Of a stretch of 46,729 nucleotides of DNA, positions 27,109 to 36,438 are shown piece by piece; the stretch's first letter is position 1; every line of letters starts with the position of its first letter. Where the stretch lies: contig NZ_JABFMP010000045.1 of the NCBI RefSeq assembly GCF_013359595.1, forward strand, positions 1-46,729. The letters are read 5' to 3'. The DNA comes from Pseudomonas sp. C1C7 (GTDB lineage: Bacteria > Pseudomonadota > Gammaproteobacteria > Pseudomonadales > Pseudomonadaceae). The notes under the pieces are model-generated. The model made no database searches. It was not told the DNA's origin and saw nothing but the letters and a program-made list of their open reading frames with translations. The translations under genes were made by a program, and so were the position numbers.

Positions 27109-28485
27109 TCAGGCGACGCCCTGCGCCGGCCACTGCTGATGCGGAATCGGCAAATTGCGCGACTCGCCGCGACCCATCGGGAAGTACATGAAGCCGTTGC
27201 GGGACAGGCGTTCGGCGTCGTACAGGTTGCGCCCGTCGAAGATCACCGGGGCCTTGAGGCGCTGGCGGATCAGGTCGAAATCCGGGGCCTTGAACTGCTG
27301 CCATTCGGTGCAGATGATCAGCGCATCGGCGCCGTGCAACACCGACTCCGGGGTGCCCATGAGCATCAGTTTCGCCTCGTCGGGGTACAGGTTCTGGGTT
27401 TCCTGCATCGCTTCGGGGTCGAACGCGCGCACGCTGGCGCCAGCGGCCCACAGGGCTTCGAGCAGCGCGCGGCTCGGGGCATCGCGCATGTCGTCGGTGT
27501 TGGGCTTGAACGCCAGGCCCCACAGGGCAAAGGTCTTGCCGCGCAGGTCGCCCTTGTAGAAGGCTTTGACGCGTTCGAACAGCTTGTGTTTCTGCCGCTG
27601 GTTGATCGCCTCCACCGCTTGCAGCAGGTCGCTGGAGCAGTGGGCTTGCTCGGCGCTGTGGATCAGGGCGCGCATGTCCTTGGGGAAGCACGAGCCGCCA
27701 TAGCCGCAGCCGGGATAGATGAAGTGGTAGCCGATACGCGAGTCGGCGCCGATGCCCAGGCGCACCGATTCGATGTCGGCGCCCAGGTGTTCGGCCAGTT
27801 CGGCGATCTGGTTGATGAAGCTGATCTTGGTCGCCAGCATGCAGTTGGCGGCGTACTTGGTCAGCTCGGCGCTGCGCAGGTCCATGAACATCACGCGGTC
27901 ATGGTTGCGGTTGAACGGCGCGTACAGATCGCGCATCACGTCGCGGACCTCATCGCGTTCGCAGCCGATGATGATGCGGTCCGGACGCCGGCAATCGGCC
28001 ACGGCCGAGCCTTCCTTGAGAAATTCGGGGTTGGAGACGATATCGAACTGCAGCAGGCGCCCGACCTTGATCAGGCATTTGTCGATGTGCTCGCGCAGCG
28101 CATCGCCAGTACCCACCGGCACCGTGGATTTCTCCACCAGAATCACCGGTTGCTCACGGTGGCGCGCCACCGCTTCGCCCACCGATAGCACATAACGCAG
28201 GTCCGCCGAGCCATCCTCGCGGGACGGCGTGCCGACGGCGATGAACAGGACCTGGCCGTGTTGCACGGCGAACTTTTCGTCGCTGGTGAACTGCAATCGT
28301 CTGGCCTCAAGGCTTTCGCGCACCAGGCTGGCCAGCCCAGGCTCGAAGATGCTGACGTGACCCTGCTGCAACAACTCGACCTTTTTCTGGTCAATGTCCA
28401 TGCACACCACGTCATGGCCGACTTCAGCCAACACGGCTGCCTGCACCAGACCGACGTAACCGCTGCCAAATACACTGATTTTCAT
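27109..28485 (-). CDS. ugd: UDP-glucose 6-dehydrogenase
   Basis: A 458-residue NAD-dependent enzyme oxidising UDP-glucose to UDP-glucuronate, a precursor for exopolysaccharide or LPS modification. Seen: N-terminal Rossmann motif MKISVFGSGYVGLVQAAVLA, VGTPSREDGSADLRYV, EKSTVPVGTGD, and the catalytic Cys in CGYGGSCFPKD (C266). The C-terminal NAD-like domain includes LWGLAFKPNTDDMRDAPS. No polysaccharide genes are adjacent, so it seems to be a stand-alone gene. It ends 5 bases from the convergent lysR stop. Confidence 0.95.
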   Translation of the reverse strand: MKISVFGSGYVGLVQAAVLAEVGHDVVCMDIDQKKVELLQQGHVSIFEPGLASLVRESLEARRLQFTSDEKFAVQHGQVLFIAVGTPSREDGSADLRYVLSVGEAVARHREQPVILVEKSTVPVGTGDALREHIDKCLIKVGRLLQFDIVSNPEFLKEGSAVADCRRPDRIIIGCERDEVRDVMRDLYAPFNRNHDRVMFMDLRSAELTKYAANCMLATKISFINQIAELAEHLGADIESVRLGIGADSRIGYHFIYPGCGYGGSCFPKDMRALIHSAEQAHCSSDLLQAVEAINQRQKHKLFERVKAFYKGDLRGKTFALWGLAFKPNTDDMRDAPSRALLEALWAAGASVRAFDPEAMQETQNLYPDEAKLMLMGTPESVLHGADALIICTEWQQFKAPDFDLIRQRLKAPVIFDGRNLYDAERLSRNGFMYFPMGRGESRNLPIPHQQWPAQGVA

Positions 28486-28663
28486 CGGGTGTTCCTGTCC
28501 TGATCCACTCAGGATCAGAATTAACAGCTCGATGTTTCAGTTCATCTATCGGCTGCCGGGGCCTTGGTCGGATCGACAATTGACTTTCCCGACCATGATC
28601 GGCAGCGTAGCGACCTTCTTTTTTTGCCCTTTTTTTGTACTTTTTCATTCAAGGCTGTTTCGT

Positions 28664-29602
28664 TTGACTGACTTACCCGTTGTTGATGCAACCCTCGCCA
28701 AACCCAATCCGCTGACGGTGTATCTGGCGCGACTGGCGCCATCCAGCCAATTGACCATGCGCTACGTGTTGCAGGACGCCGCCGATCGCCTGGGCTTCGA
28801 GGACGTGAACATCGAGGAAATCCCCTGGCATGGGTTGCAGCCTGAGGATGTGATTGCGTTGGTGGCGACATTGCGTGCCGATGGTTATGCGCCCAACACC
28901 TCGTCGCTTTACGTCAATGCGGTGCGCGGGGTGATGAACGAGGCGTGGCGCATGAGCCTGATCAGCCAGGAGCATTTGCTGAAGATGCGCTCGGTCAAGG
29001 GGATTGCCGGTACGCGACTGTCCCAGGGGCGCAATCTGCGGCGCTCGTTGATTCGCGAATTGATGGATGTCTGTGCGGCCGACCCCCGGCCTCAGGGGCT
29101 GCGGGATGCGGCGGTGATCGCGATTCTGTATGGCTCGGGGATGCGCAAGTCCGAATCGGTGAATCTGGAGTTGAGTCAGGTCGATTTCGCCGAGCGCAGC
29201 CTGCGGGTTACGGCCAAGGGCAATAAGCAGTTGATCAAGTACGCCCCGGCCTGGGCGTTCGCCAAGCTCGATGCCTGGTTGGAGTTTCGCCGTTCACAGC
29301 TCAAGGAGGGGGAGGAGGACGATGCCTTTCTCTTCAACCGCATTCGCCGTGGCAGTCATATCACTCGCGAGCGCATCACTAAACACGCGATCTATTACAT
29401 CGCCCGCCAGCGTGGGACGCAGGTGGGGGTCAAGATCATGCCCCATGATTTCCGTCGGTCGTTCATTACCCGGGTGATCGAGGAGCATGATCTGTCGATT
29501 GCGCAGAAGCTGGCGCATCACAGCAATATTCAGACGACGGCCAATTATGACGTTCGCGATGACAACGAACGGCGCAGGGCAGTGGATCGCTTCGACCTTT
29601 GA
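28664..29602 (+). CDS. Tyrosine recombinase / site-specific integrase (orphan)
   Basis: A 312-residue tyrosine recombinase from a TTG at 28664, which has AAGG 8 bases upstream. The frame is open from an ATG at 28532, but that extension is hydrophobic and lacks a ribosome site. The N-terminal core-binding domain (about 10-105) is followed by the catalytic domain. In this numbering the catalytic residues are R161 (YGSGMRKSE), H261 and R264 (PHDFRRS), H285 (LAHHSN) and Y295 (ANYD), all intact. No attachment site, excisionase or phage genes surround it, and base composition matches the chromosome. It may be a resident recombinase rather than part of a recent island; its target is unknown. Confidence 0.87.
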   Translation: MTDLPVVDATLAKPNPLTVYLARLAPSSQLTMRYVLQDAADRLGFEDVNIEEIPWHGLQPEDVIALVATLRADGYAPNTSSLYVNAVRGVMNEAWRMSLISQEHLLKMRSVKGIAGTRLSQGRNLRRSLIRELMDVCAADPRPQGLRDAAVIAILYGSGMRKSESVNLELSQVDFAERSLRVTAKGNKQLIKYAPAWAFAKLDAWLEFRRSQLKEGEEDDAFLFNRIRRGSHITRERITKHAIYYIARQRGTQVGVKIMPHDFRRSFITRVIEEHDLSIAQKLAHHSNIQTTANYDVRDDNERRRAVDRFDL

Positions 29603-29613
29603 TTCACCGAGAT

Positions 29614-29649
29614 CCCCTGTAGGAACGAGCAGGCTCGCTCCTACAGGGG
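29614..29649. terminator. REP-type hairpin between convergent genes
   Basis: CCCCTGTAGGA (29614-29624) and TCCTACAGGGG (29639-29649) pair perfectly, with an inner CGAGC/GCTCG. It lies between the convergent recombinase and iron-transporter ATPase genes and would serve both directions as a transcript-ending hairpin, though no long U-run follows. Confidence 0.6.
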
Positions 29650-29662
29650 TGTTGCGTCTGGC

Positions 29663-30733
29663 TTATGCCTCGCTCAGCACATGCGCATGACCAATGGTCG
29701 AGACGTGGACGGCGCTGCCAGCAGGGGGGGCATACATGCCGGAGCTGCGTACGAGCAGGGAGCGGCCTGACTGTTCGCCGCTGGCGCAGGCTTGGAGTTC
29801 GACGGTCAGGGTGCAGGTGTTGCCGCTGAAGTCGCGGTCGGTGACGACGGCGCGGCAGCCGGTGACTTCGGCGGTGTGGGGCAGGATGTTGGCCAGTTGC
29901 AGTTGTTCGGGGCGCAGCATGATTTGGGCGGCGCTGTTGTTGCGGTGGTTGTTGACGGGGATGCGGCCCAGGTCGCAATGGGCCCAGCCGGCTTCGATGC
30001 GGGCCGGCATGACCACGGCGTCGCCCAGGAACAGCGCGGTCTGGACATCGCCGGGGTAGCGGTAGAGGTCCAGCGGATGGCCGGACTGCACCAGGCGACC
30101 ATGGCGCATCACCGCCAGTTGATCGGCGAAGGACAGCGCTTCGCTCTGGTCGTGGGTGACCAGGATGGTGGTGACTCCGGCTTCGGCCAGCAGGCGTGCC
30201 ACCAGTTTGCGCATGTTGGCGCGCAGGCCGGTGTCGAGGGCCGAGAACGGTTCGTCCAGCAGCATCAGCCGCGGTTGCTGGGCCAGGGCCCGTGCCAGTG
30301 CCACCCGTTGCTGCTGACCGCCGGACAGCTCATGGGGCCAGCGCTGGGCCATGGTCGAATCCAGCGCGACGCTGTCCATCAGTTCGGCAATGCGCTGATG
30401 CCGTTCTTCACCCTTGGTCGCCAGGCCGAAACCGATGTTGGCCGCCACCGTCATGTGCGGGAACAGCGCGCCGTCCTGCGGCACATAGCCGATCAGGCGC
30501 TGGTGCGCCGGGACTTCATGGGTGCTGTCGACCAGGGTCTGGCCGTTGAGCGACAGGCGGCCGGAGTCCGGGAACTCGAAGCCGGCGATCATCCGCAACA
30601 GGGTGGTCTTGCCCGACCCGGACGGACCGACGATCACCGTGCGGCTGCCGGTGGGCACCGACAGGCTGACGTTATCCAGGGCCTTGTGCGTGCCGTAGTG
30701 TTTGGTGAGCGAATGCAGTTCCAGAGTGTTCAT
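29663..30733 (-). CDS. fbpC: Ferric iron ABC transporter ATPase (FbpC type)
   Basis: A 356-residue ATPase. Seen: Walker A GPSGSGKTT, Q-loop IGYVPQDGALFPHMTV, signature ELSGGQQQRVALARAL, Walker B LMLLDEPFSALD and the switch His in VTHDQSEAL. A C-terminal TOBE-like regulatory domain (about 240-356) is present, as in FbpC, PotA and related importers. The ATG at 30733 overlaps the permease stop (ATGA); the longer frame to 30988 is inside the permease gene and is rejected. Substrate is assigned from the FbpA-like binding protein of the operon. Confidence 0.9.
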   Translation of the reverse strand: MNTLELHSLTKHYGTHKALDNVSLSVPTGSRTVIVGPSGSGKTTLLRMIAGFEFPDSGRLSLNGQTLVDSTHEVPAHQRLIGYVPQDGALFPHMTVAANIGFGLATKGEERHQRIAELMDSVALDSTMAQRWPHELSGGQQQRVALARALAQQPRLMLLDEPFSALDTGLRANMRKLVARLLAEAGVTTILVTHDQSEALSFADQLAVMRHGRLVQSGHPLDLYRYPGDVQTALFLGDAVVMPARIEAGWAHCDLGRIPVNNHRNNSAAQIMLRPEQLQLANILPHTAEVTGCRAVVTDRDFSGNTCTLTVELQACASGEQSGRSLLVRSSGMYAPPAGSAVHVSTIGHAHVLSEA

Positions 30734-32328
30734 CGGCCGGCCGTTTTTTTGGATTGGTGATAAAGGATTCCGGTCAACGGAAGCGACAGCACAATCATCA
30801 TCAGGGCATAGGGCGCCGCGGCGGCGTAGTCGATTTCGCTGGTCATGGCCCAGAAACCGGTAGCCAGGGTGCGCGTGCCGTTGGGGGCGAGCAGCAGGGT
30901 GGCGGTCAGTTCGTTGGTGATCGCCAGGAACACCAGCGCCGCGCCCGCCGCAGCGCCCGGCGCAGCCAGACGCAGAGTGATCAGCCACAGCGCATGGCTC
31001 GGCGAACGGCCGAGGCTGCGCGCCATGTTCTCCAGTTCCACCGGCGCCTGGGCGATTCCCGCCCGCAGGCTGACCAGCGCCCGGGGCAAGAACATCAGCA
31101 GGTAAGCCAGCAGCACCGTGATGGTGGTCTGGTAGATCGGCCGGGCGAAGTGGATGGTCACGGTGACCAGTGCCAGCGCGACGACAATCCCCGGCAGGGC
31201 GCTGGTGATGTAGTTGCAGCTTTCCAGCAGCCGCTGCAGCCGGCCCGGTGAGCGAATCGACAGCCAGGCAATCGGAATCGCCGCGCAGGTGGTCAGGGCC
31301 GCGCCCGCCAAGCCGAACAACAGGGTCTGCTCCAGCGCCGGCAACAGTTCGGGCAAATTCCAGACCTCAAGGCCCCCGGCAATCAGCCACTTGCCCAGCG
31401 TGATCAGCGGCACGCCCAGGGCCAGGGCACAGGTGGCGATCTGCAGTAGCAGTGCGAACAACGTTGCCGGCCCCCTCAGGTTGACGACCCGCTGCTCCCG
31501 GGCGCTGCCGGAGCCGACGCGGGCATAACGCGCATGGCCACGGGCGGCGGATTCGGCGGTCAGCATCAACAGGCAGCACAGCGCCAGCACGCCGGCCATC
31601 AGGTTGGCGGCAGGTCCGTTGAAGGTGGATTTGAACTGATCGAAGATCGCCGTGGTGAAGGTGTCGAAGCGGATCATCGCGTACAGGCCGTACTCGGCCA
31701 GCAAATGCAGGCCCACCAGCAGCGCACCGCCGCAGATGGCCAGGCGCAGTTGCGGCAGCACCACCCGGAAGAACACCGCCCAGGGCTTGAGCCCCATGGA
31801 TTCGGCGACGTCCTCGATGGCCGGGTCCAGTCGACGCAAGGTCGCGGCAACCGGCAGGTACAGGAACGGGAAATAGGCGATCACCGAGACCAGCACCCCG
31901 GCGAACAACCCGTGGATCGGTGGCACCAGGCTGACCCAGGCGTAGCTGTGGACGAACGCCGGCACCGCCAGGGGCGCGGTCGCCAGCAACGACCAGGCGC
32001 GACGGCCGGGCAGGTTGGTGCGTTCGGTGAGCCACGCCAGGGTCACGCCCAGCGCGATGCACAAGGGCACGGTGATGACCGCCAGCAACACGGTGTTGAC
32101 CATCAGTTCCCCGACCCGTGGCCGGAAAACCAATGGCACCACCTTGCTCCAGCCGGTATCCAGGTAAACGCCGATCACGAAGGCGATGGGCAGCAGGGCC
32201 AGCAACGAAACCAGCACCGACAGGCTGACCACCCACGCGCCACCACGGCTCGCGAACAGACCGCGCGATCGTCGACGCAGGTTAGCGGATGTCGGGGGTG
32301 CGACATCCGCCGGCAGGATTTCAGGCAT
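30730..32328 (-). CDS. fbpB: Ferric iron ABC transporter permease (FbpB type)
   Basis: A 532-residue fused permease with two homologous halves, each with about six TMs, as in FbpB/SfuB. EAA-type loops are visible: DPAIEDVAESMGLKPWAVF in the first half and ELENMARSLGRSPSHALWLI in the second. The N-terminal 35 residues are cytoplasmic and Arg-rich. The start is the ATG at 32328, overlapping the end of the binding-protein gene; a TTG one codon earlier is also in frame. Operon order is binding protein, permease, ATPase. Confidence 0.9.
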   Translation of the reverse strand: MPEILPADVAPPTSANLRRRSRGLFASRGGAWVVSLSVLVSLLALLPIAFVIGVYLDTGWSKVVPLVFRPRVGELMVNTVLLAVITVPLCIALGVTLAWLTERTNLPGRRAWSLLATAPLAVPAFVHSYAWVSLVPPIHGLFAGVLVSVIAYFPFLYLPVAATLRRLDPAIEDVAESMGLKPWAVFFRVVLPQLRLAICGGALLVGLHLLAEYGLYAMIRFDTFTTAIFDQFKSTFNGPAANLMAGVLALCCLLMLTAESAARGHARYARVGSGSAREQRVVNLRGPATLFALLLQIATCALALGVPLITLGKWLIAGGLEVWNLPELLPALEQTLLFGLAGAALTTCAAIPIAWLSIRSPGRLQRLLESCNYITSALPGIVVALALVTVTIHFARPIYQTTITVLLAYLLMFLPRALVSLRAGIAQAPVELENMARSLGRSPSHALWLITLRLAAPGAAAGAALVFLAITNELTATLLLAPNGTRTLATGFWAMTSEIDYAAAAPYALMMIVLSLPLTGILYHQSKKTAGR

Positions 32329-32331
32329 CAA

Positions 32332-33345
32332 TTAGAGCAGTCCGGCCTGAGTCATCAGCTCCACGGCTTTTTTGCTGTCGAGTTTCGACGCATCGACGCT
32401 TGGCGCATCGAGCTGCTGCAAAGGCACCAGTTTGGGGTTGGATTGCGCGTCTTTGCCCACGGCATATTCAAACGACTTGCCATCCCTGAGCACCGCCTGA
32501 CCGTCCTTGCCGGTGATGTACTTCAGGAACGCCTGGGCCTGTTCCTGATGTTTGCTGGAGGCCAGAACGCCGCCACCGGAAATGCTCACGAACGCACCCG
32601 GATCCTTGTGCTTGAAGTAGTGCAGGGCAGTGTTTTTGCTGTTCTCGCCGGTCTTGTTCTGATCGACGTAGCTGTAATAGTGATAGATCACGCCGCTGTC
32701 GATCTGGCCGGCATTGACCGCCTTGAGCACCGAACTGTTGCCGCGATAGGCGGTGAAGTTGGTTTTCATCGCTTTCAGCCAGTCCAGGGTCGCCGCTTCG
32801 CCTTTCTGCTGAAGAATCGCCGCGACGATGGCCTGGAAGTCAGCGCCGCCTGGCGATGCAGCCCAACGACCTTTCCACGCGGGGTCGGCCAGGTCCATGA
32901 TCGATTTCGGCAGCTGCGCCTCGGTCAGTTTGCTCGGGTTATAGACGAACACCGTCGAACGTGCGGCGATACCGACCCATTTGCCGTGAGACGGACGATA
33001 GGCGGAGTCGACCTGCTCCAGCGTCGCCTTGTCGACCGGTGAAAACAGGCCCGCGTTGTCCACCAGGACCATGGCGGGGGAGTTTTCGGTCAGGAACACG
33101 TCCGCCGGCGAGGAAGCGCCTTCCTGCACGATCTGGTTGCCCATCTCGGTGTCGTCGCCATTGCGCAAGGTGACCGGAATCCCGGTTTCCTGAGTGAAGC
33201 CTTCAACCCAGGCCTTGGTCAGGCCTTCGTGCTGCGCGTTGTACACCACAATGCCGACGCCATCGTCTGCATACACGTGGCCAGCACTCACCAGGGCGGT
33301 GGCCAGCAGGGCTTTTTTCAGGAAGGAAGGGATTCGGACAATCAT
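32332..33345 (-). CDS. fbpA: Ferric iron-binding periplasmic protein (FbpA type)
   Basis: A 337-residue binding protein with a signal peptide ending VYA (about residue 26). Mature features: VVYNAQHEGLTKAWVEGF, ASSPADVFLTENSP, and GVIYHYYSYVDQN containing the adjacent tyrosines that coordinate Fe(III) in FbpA proteins. It captures ferric iron in the periplasm for the FbpBC importer. A possible Fur site lies about 70 bases upstream. GGAG precedes the ATG by 10 bases. Spermidine binding is unlikely given the Tyr pattern. Confidence 0.9.
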   Translation of the reverse strand: MIVRIPSFLKKALLATALVSAGHVYADDGVGIVVYNAQHEGLTKAWVEGFTQETGIPVTLRNGDDTEMGNQIVQEGASSPADVFLTENSPAMVLVDNAGLFSPVDKATLEQVDSAYRPSHGKWVGIAARSTVFVYNPSKLTEAQLPKSIMDLADPAWKGRWAASPGGADFQAIVAAILQQKGEAATLDWLKAMKTNFTAYRGNSSVLKAVNAGQIDSGVIYHYYSYVDQNKTGENSKNTALHYFKHKDPGAFVSISGGGVLASSKHQEQAQAFLKYITGKDGQAVLRDGKSFEYAVGKDAQSNPKLVPLQQLDAPSVDASKLDSKKAVELMTQAGLL

Positions 33346-33413
33346 GCTATGGCAGCTCCAGTTTTTTTAATCGAGCAAGCAGATTCGACGGCGGGGGACG
33401 TCGATTATTGTAG

Positions 33414-33432
33414 ATCAATAGGAATCATTTGC
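33414..33432 (-). promoter_or_regulatory. Possible Fur box upstream of fbpA
   Basis: The minus strand reads GCAAATGATTCCTATTGAT, matching about 10 of 19 positions of the classical Fur consensus, including a full AATGAT. It lies in the 195-base gap before fbpA, where iron control is expected. The match is moderate. Confidence 0.35.
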
Positions 33433-33502
33433 AGGTTTGGCGCGGCGGCAAATGTAATGGGTGAAATGAGAAAAATTCGTCAATTGGTCGGGGTGCTCAA
33501 AA

Positions 33503-33532
33503 CTGTGGGAGCGAGCAAGCCCGCTCCCACAG
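33503..33532. repeat. REP-type hairpin
   Basis: CTGTGGGAGCG (33503-33513) and CGCTCCCACAG (33522-33532) pair perfectly. It lies between fbpA and the pqiC-like gene and likely separates the two transcription units. Confidence 0.7.
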
Positions 33533-33540
33533 GGGGGGTG

Positions 33541-34095
33541 TTAGCCGGGATTTGTGGACGGACAGGTCTTCTGCGTCCCGCTCGAGGCCTGGCTGATCAA
33601 CGCCGCCAGGCGCTTGACGTTGGTCTGCTGTGCCGCCACCAGTTCATCGATGGACGGTCCCGAGCGCGTCTGCAACGTGCTGCGGCAAGACATCATCACC
33701 ACATCGTCACTGCGCAAGCGCCACTTCACATCCAGCAACCCGTACTGGCCGGGAATCGAGTCGAAGCGCTGCACCTCCAGACGCACCGACACCTTGCGCT
33801 GCGGGCTGCTGTTGACCATCTGGTCGAGCAGGGCACTGCGCAGTTCGTCCACCAGGCTGGCGCCCCACCATTGGGTTTCGAGGATGGCCATGCCGGTATT
33901 GCCCTCGCGCACGACAATCTGTGGACGGTCGACCTGGGGCGGCACGGTCAGGCCTTCGATCTGGATATCCGTGGTCGCCCGGGTGTTGCCGCTTGGCAGG
34001 GCCGGCGTCAGGGTGTGGAACTGAATCGGATCGCTGCGGCAGGCGGCCAGCAATGACAGCGCGGCGATCAACGCAATCTTCAGCGGAAAAGCCAT
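33541..34095 (-). CDS. pqiC: PqiC-like ABC-type auxiliary lipoprotein
   Basis: A 184-residue lipoprotein of the PqiC/YmbA family (ABC-type transport auxiliary, DUF330). Start at the ATG at 34095, because AAAGGAG lies 8 bases upstream. A lipobox LLAAC follows a hydrophobic segment, giving acylation of the Cys at about 19. Then come FHTLTP and a VDRPQIVVREG segment typical of the family. PqiC sits in the outer membrane and partners the MCE protein PqiB in phospholipid traffic (family knowledge). It is the last gene of the pqi operon. Confidence 0.87.
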   Translation of the reverse strand: MAFPLKIALIAALSLLAACRSDPIQFHTLTPALPSGNTRATTDIQIEGLTVPPQVDRPQIVVREGNTGMAILETQWWGASLVDELRSALLDQMVNSSPQRKVSVRLEVQRFDSIPGQYGLLDVKWRLRSDDVVMMSCRSTLQTRSGPSIDELVAAQQTNVKRLAALISQASSGTQKTCPSTNPG

Positions 34096-34112
34096 GAGTG
34101 ATGCTCCTTTGG

Positions 34113-35789
34113 TCATTTGCTTGGCGGCCCTTGCATGTCGATCGGCGCGGCGTTGTCCGGACGGCCGCGGATCAGCGACTCCGGATGGCGTCCCAGGTAG
34201 TCCGCCAGGTCACGCAGGGCGCGCGAGGTGCGTCCCAGTTCGTCCAGGGTCTGCCCCAGTTTTTCCCGCTGCGGCGAATCATCCGCCAGGGTGGAATTGG
34301 CGGATTGCAGCGTGGTGTTGGCCGATTGCAGGGTTTTGCTTACGTCAGTGAGGGTGTTGGAGACACCGGGCAGGGTCTTGGCGTTGAACTGTGTGAGGGT
34401 TTTGCGCACTTCCACGAGGTTGGCGTCCAGATTGCCGGCGATTCGCTCGATAGGCAGCTGATTGATCTTGGTGACCATGGCCTCGAGTTTTTCCTGCAAC
34501 TGTTCCAGGCTGCCCGGAACGGTGGGGATCATCACTGGACGTGCGGTCGGATCGAAGACGACTTTCTCCGCTTTCGGGTAGAAGTCCAGGGAAATGTACA
34601 GCTGACCGGTCAGCAGATTGCCGGTGCGGGCCTGGGCACGCAGGCCGTTCTCGATGAATGCGCCCATGATCCGCGCGGATCCGGCTTCGTCATTGGGGTC
34701 ATGATTCAGGGCCTTGAGCATTTTGGTATGGGCCTGCCCCAGACGCTGCGGATAAATCACGATGCCGACGTTGACCGGGAAACTGCGTTTTTTCGCGTCG
34801 AAGTCCAGGTTGACCGACACCACCTTGCCGATCTCCATGCCGAGGAATTCCACCGGCGCATCGACCTTGAGCCCGCGCAGCGCCTGATCGAAACGCAAGG
34901 CCAGGTATTGAGCCTTGCCACTGGGCGGGGCGAGGGCGGTTTGCTGGTCCTCGAACAGTTCGTAGGCATATTCCTCCGGCGCCGGTTTGTCGTCCGGGCT
35001 GTATTCGGGAGCGCGGAAGGCAATACCGCCCACCAGCATCGACGACAGGGATTCGGTCTTGACCGCGAAACCGTTGGCGCCGACGTTGACGTCAATGCCG
35101 CTGGCATTCCAGAACCGGGTGTTTTCGGTGACGTACTGATCATTGGGCGAGTTGATGAACAGGTCGATATTCACGCCCTTGCCGTCCGGGTCCAGCGCAT
35201 AGGCCACCACCTGGCCGACCGGAATCTTGCGGTAATAGACGGGTGAGCCGATGTCCAGCGAGCCAAGGTCCGGAGTGTGCAGGGTAAAGCGCTTGCCCGG
35301 CTCGCCGTAGGTGATGGGCGGCGGGTTCTCCAGGCCCTTGAAGTTCTTCGCACGGCTGTTGTCCTGGCCGATGTCGGCGCCGATGTAATCACCCGACAAC
35401 AAGGTGTCGATACCCGATACGCCGCCGGCCCCGATTCGTGGCCGCACCACCCAGAACTGCGAATCCTTGCGGGTGAAGCTTTCGGCCTGCTTGGCCAGTT
35501 TGATGGTGGCATTCACGCTCTTCTGGTCGTCGCTCAGTTCCACGTCTTCGACATGGCCGATGACCACGCTGCGGTACTTGACCTCGGTCTTGTTGGCAAC
35601 CAGCCCGCTACCGGTCTTGAAGGTCACGACGATGGTCGGTCCCTGCTGCATGATGTTGTGCACCACCAGCGAGATCCCCACCAGTACCGCGACGATCGGC
35701 ACGATCCACACCAGTGACACGCTGAATCGCCGTGTCTTGATCGGCGCTTGGCCGGGGGCCTGTGGCCCGTCAGTGGCTTGTTGCTTCAT
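34113..35789 (-). CDS. pqiB: PqiB intermembrane transport MCE protein
   Basis: A 558-residue protein with one N-terminal TM (about 23-45) and three MCE repeats in tandem (GPTIVVTFKTGSGLVANKTE; then GKRFTLHTPDLGSLDIGSPV; then YLALRFDQALRGLKVDAPVE). A long C-terminal coiled coil (about 440-530) with LQSANTTLQSANSTLADDS forms the needle that spans the periplasm. Length and layout match E. coli PqiB. It overlaps the preceding pqiA-type gene by 20 bases. Confidence 0.93.
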   Translation of the reverse strand: MKQQATDGPQAPGQAPIKTRRFSVSLVWIVPIVAVLVGISLVVHNIMQQGPTIVVTFKTGSGLVANKTEVKYRSVVIGHVEDVELSDDQKSVNATIKLAKQAESFTRKDSQFWVVRPRIGAGGVSGIDTLLSGDYIGADIGQDNSRAKNFKGLENPPPITYGEPGKRFTLHTPDLGSLDIGSPVYYRKIPVGQVVAYALDPDGKGVNIDLFINSPNDQYVTENTRFWNASGIDVNVGANGFAVKTESLSSMLVGGIAFRAPEYSPDDKPAPEEYAYELFEDQQTALAPPSGKAQYLALRFDQALRGLKVDAPVEFLGMEIGKVVSVNLDFDAKKRSFPVNVGIVIYPQRLGQAHTKMLKALNHDPNDEAGSARIMGAFIENGLRAQARTGNLLTGQLYISLDFYPKAEKVVFDPTARPVMIPTVPGSLEQLQEKLEAMVTKINQLPIERIAGNLDANLVEVRKTLTQFNAKTLPGVSNTLTDVSKTLQSANTTLQSANSTLADDSPQREKLGQTLDELGRTSRALRDLADYLGRHPESLIRGRPDNAAPIDMQGPPSK

Positions 35790-36438
35790 CCGTGACCTCC
35801 TCGATGTGTGAACCTTCGTCGCTGGTGTCCCAGATCAGACGCGGGTCGAAACTCATGGCGGCGAGCATGGTGAACACCACCACCAGGCCAAAGAACAGAA
35901 TGCCCGGCCGCGGCTCGATGTCGGCCAGGGCCTGGAACTTCACCAGCGAGGCCACCAGGGCCACGACTATCACGTCGAGCATCGACCAGTAACCGATGAC
36001 CTCGACGAAGCGGTACATCTTCGACCGTTCCTTCTGGGCCCACAGGCTCTTGCGCTGTACGGTGACCAGCAGCATGCCCAGGGCGACGAACTTGATGCCC
36101 GGCACCGCGATACTGGCGATGAAAATGATCAGGGCGATGTCCCAGGCGCCGTGGGCCCAGAAATCCAGTACGCCGCTCATGATGGTGCTGTCGGCACCGT
36201 TGCCGACCATCTTGGTGTTCATCACCGGCAGCAGGTTGGCCGGTACATAAAACACCAGGGAGGTGACGAGGTAGGCCCAGGTGCGGGTCAGCGAGTTGGT
36301 CTTGCGCCGGTGCAGCGGCGCGCCACAACGCGGGCATTCGTGGGGCTCGTCGGTCATGTCGCAGGCCAGGTCACAACTGTGGCACAGGCACAGATTCAGC
36401 TCGGCGGCTGTAGGGGGGGGCGTTTGTGAGATTGTCAT
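35770..36438 (-). CDS. pqiA: PqiA-type membrane protein, second half
   Basis: A 222-residue membrane protein with a cytoplasmic zinc-ribbon-like Cys set at the N-terminus (CLCHSCDLACD and CPRCGAPL) and four TMs. It equals the C-terminal half of E. coli PqiA, which is a single protein with two such repeats. The ATG at 36438 overlaps the stop of the first half (ATGA). It is the inner-membrane partner of PqiB. Confidence 0.88.
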   Translation of the reverse strand: MTISQTPPPTAAELNLCLCHSCDLACDMTDEPHECPRCGAPLHRRKTNSLTRTWAYLVTSLVFYVPANLLPVMNTKMVGNGADSTIMSGVLDFWAHGAWDIALIIFIASIAVPGIKFVALGMLLVTVQRKSLWAQKERSKMYRFVEVIGYWSMLDVIVVALVASLVKFQALADIEPRPGILFFGLVVVFTMLAAMSFDPRLIWDTSDEGSHIEEVTDEATSH

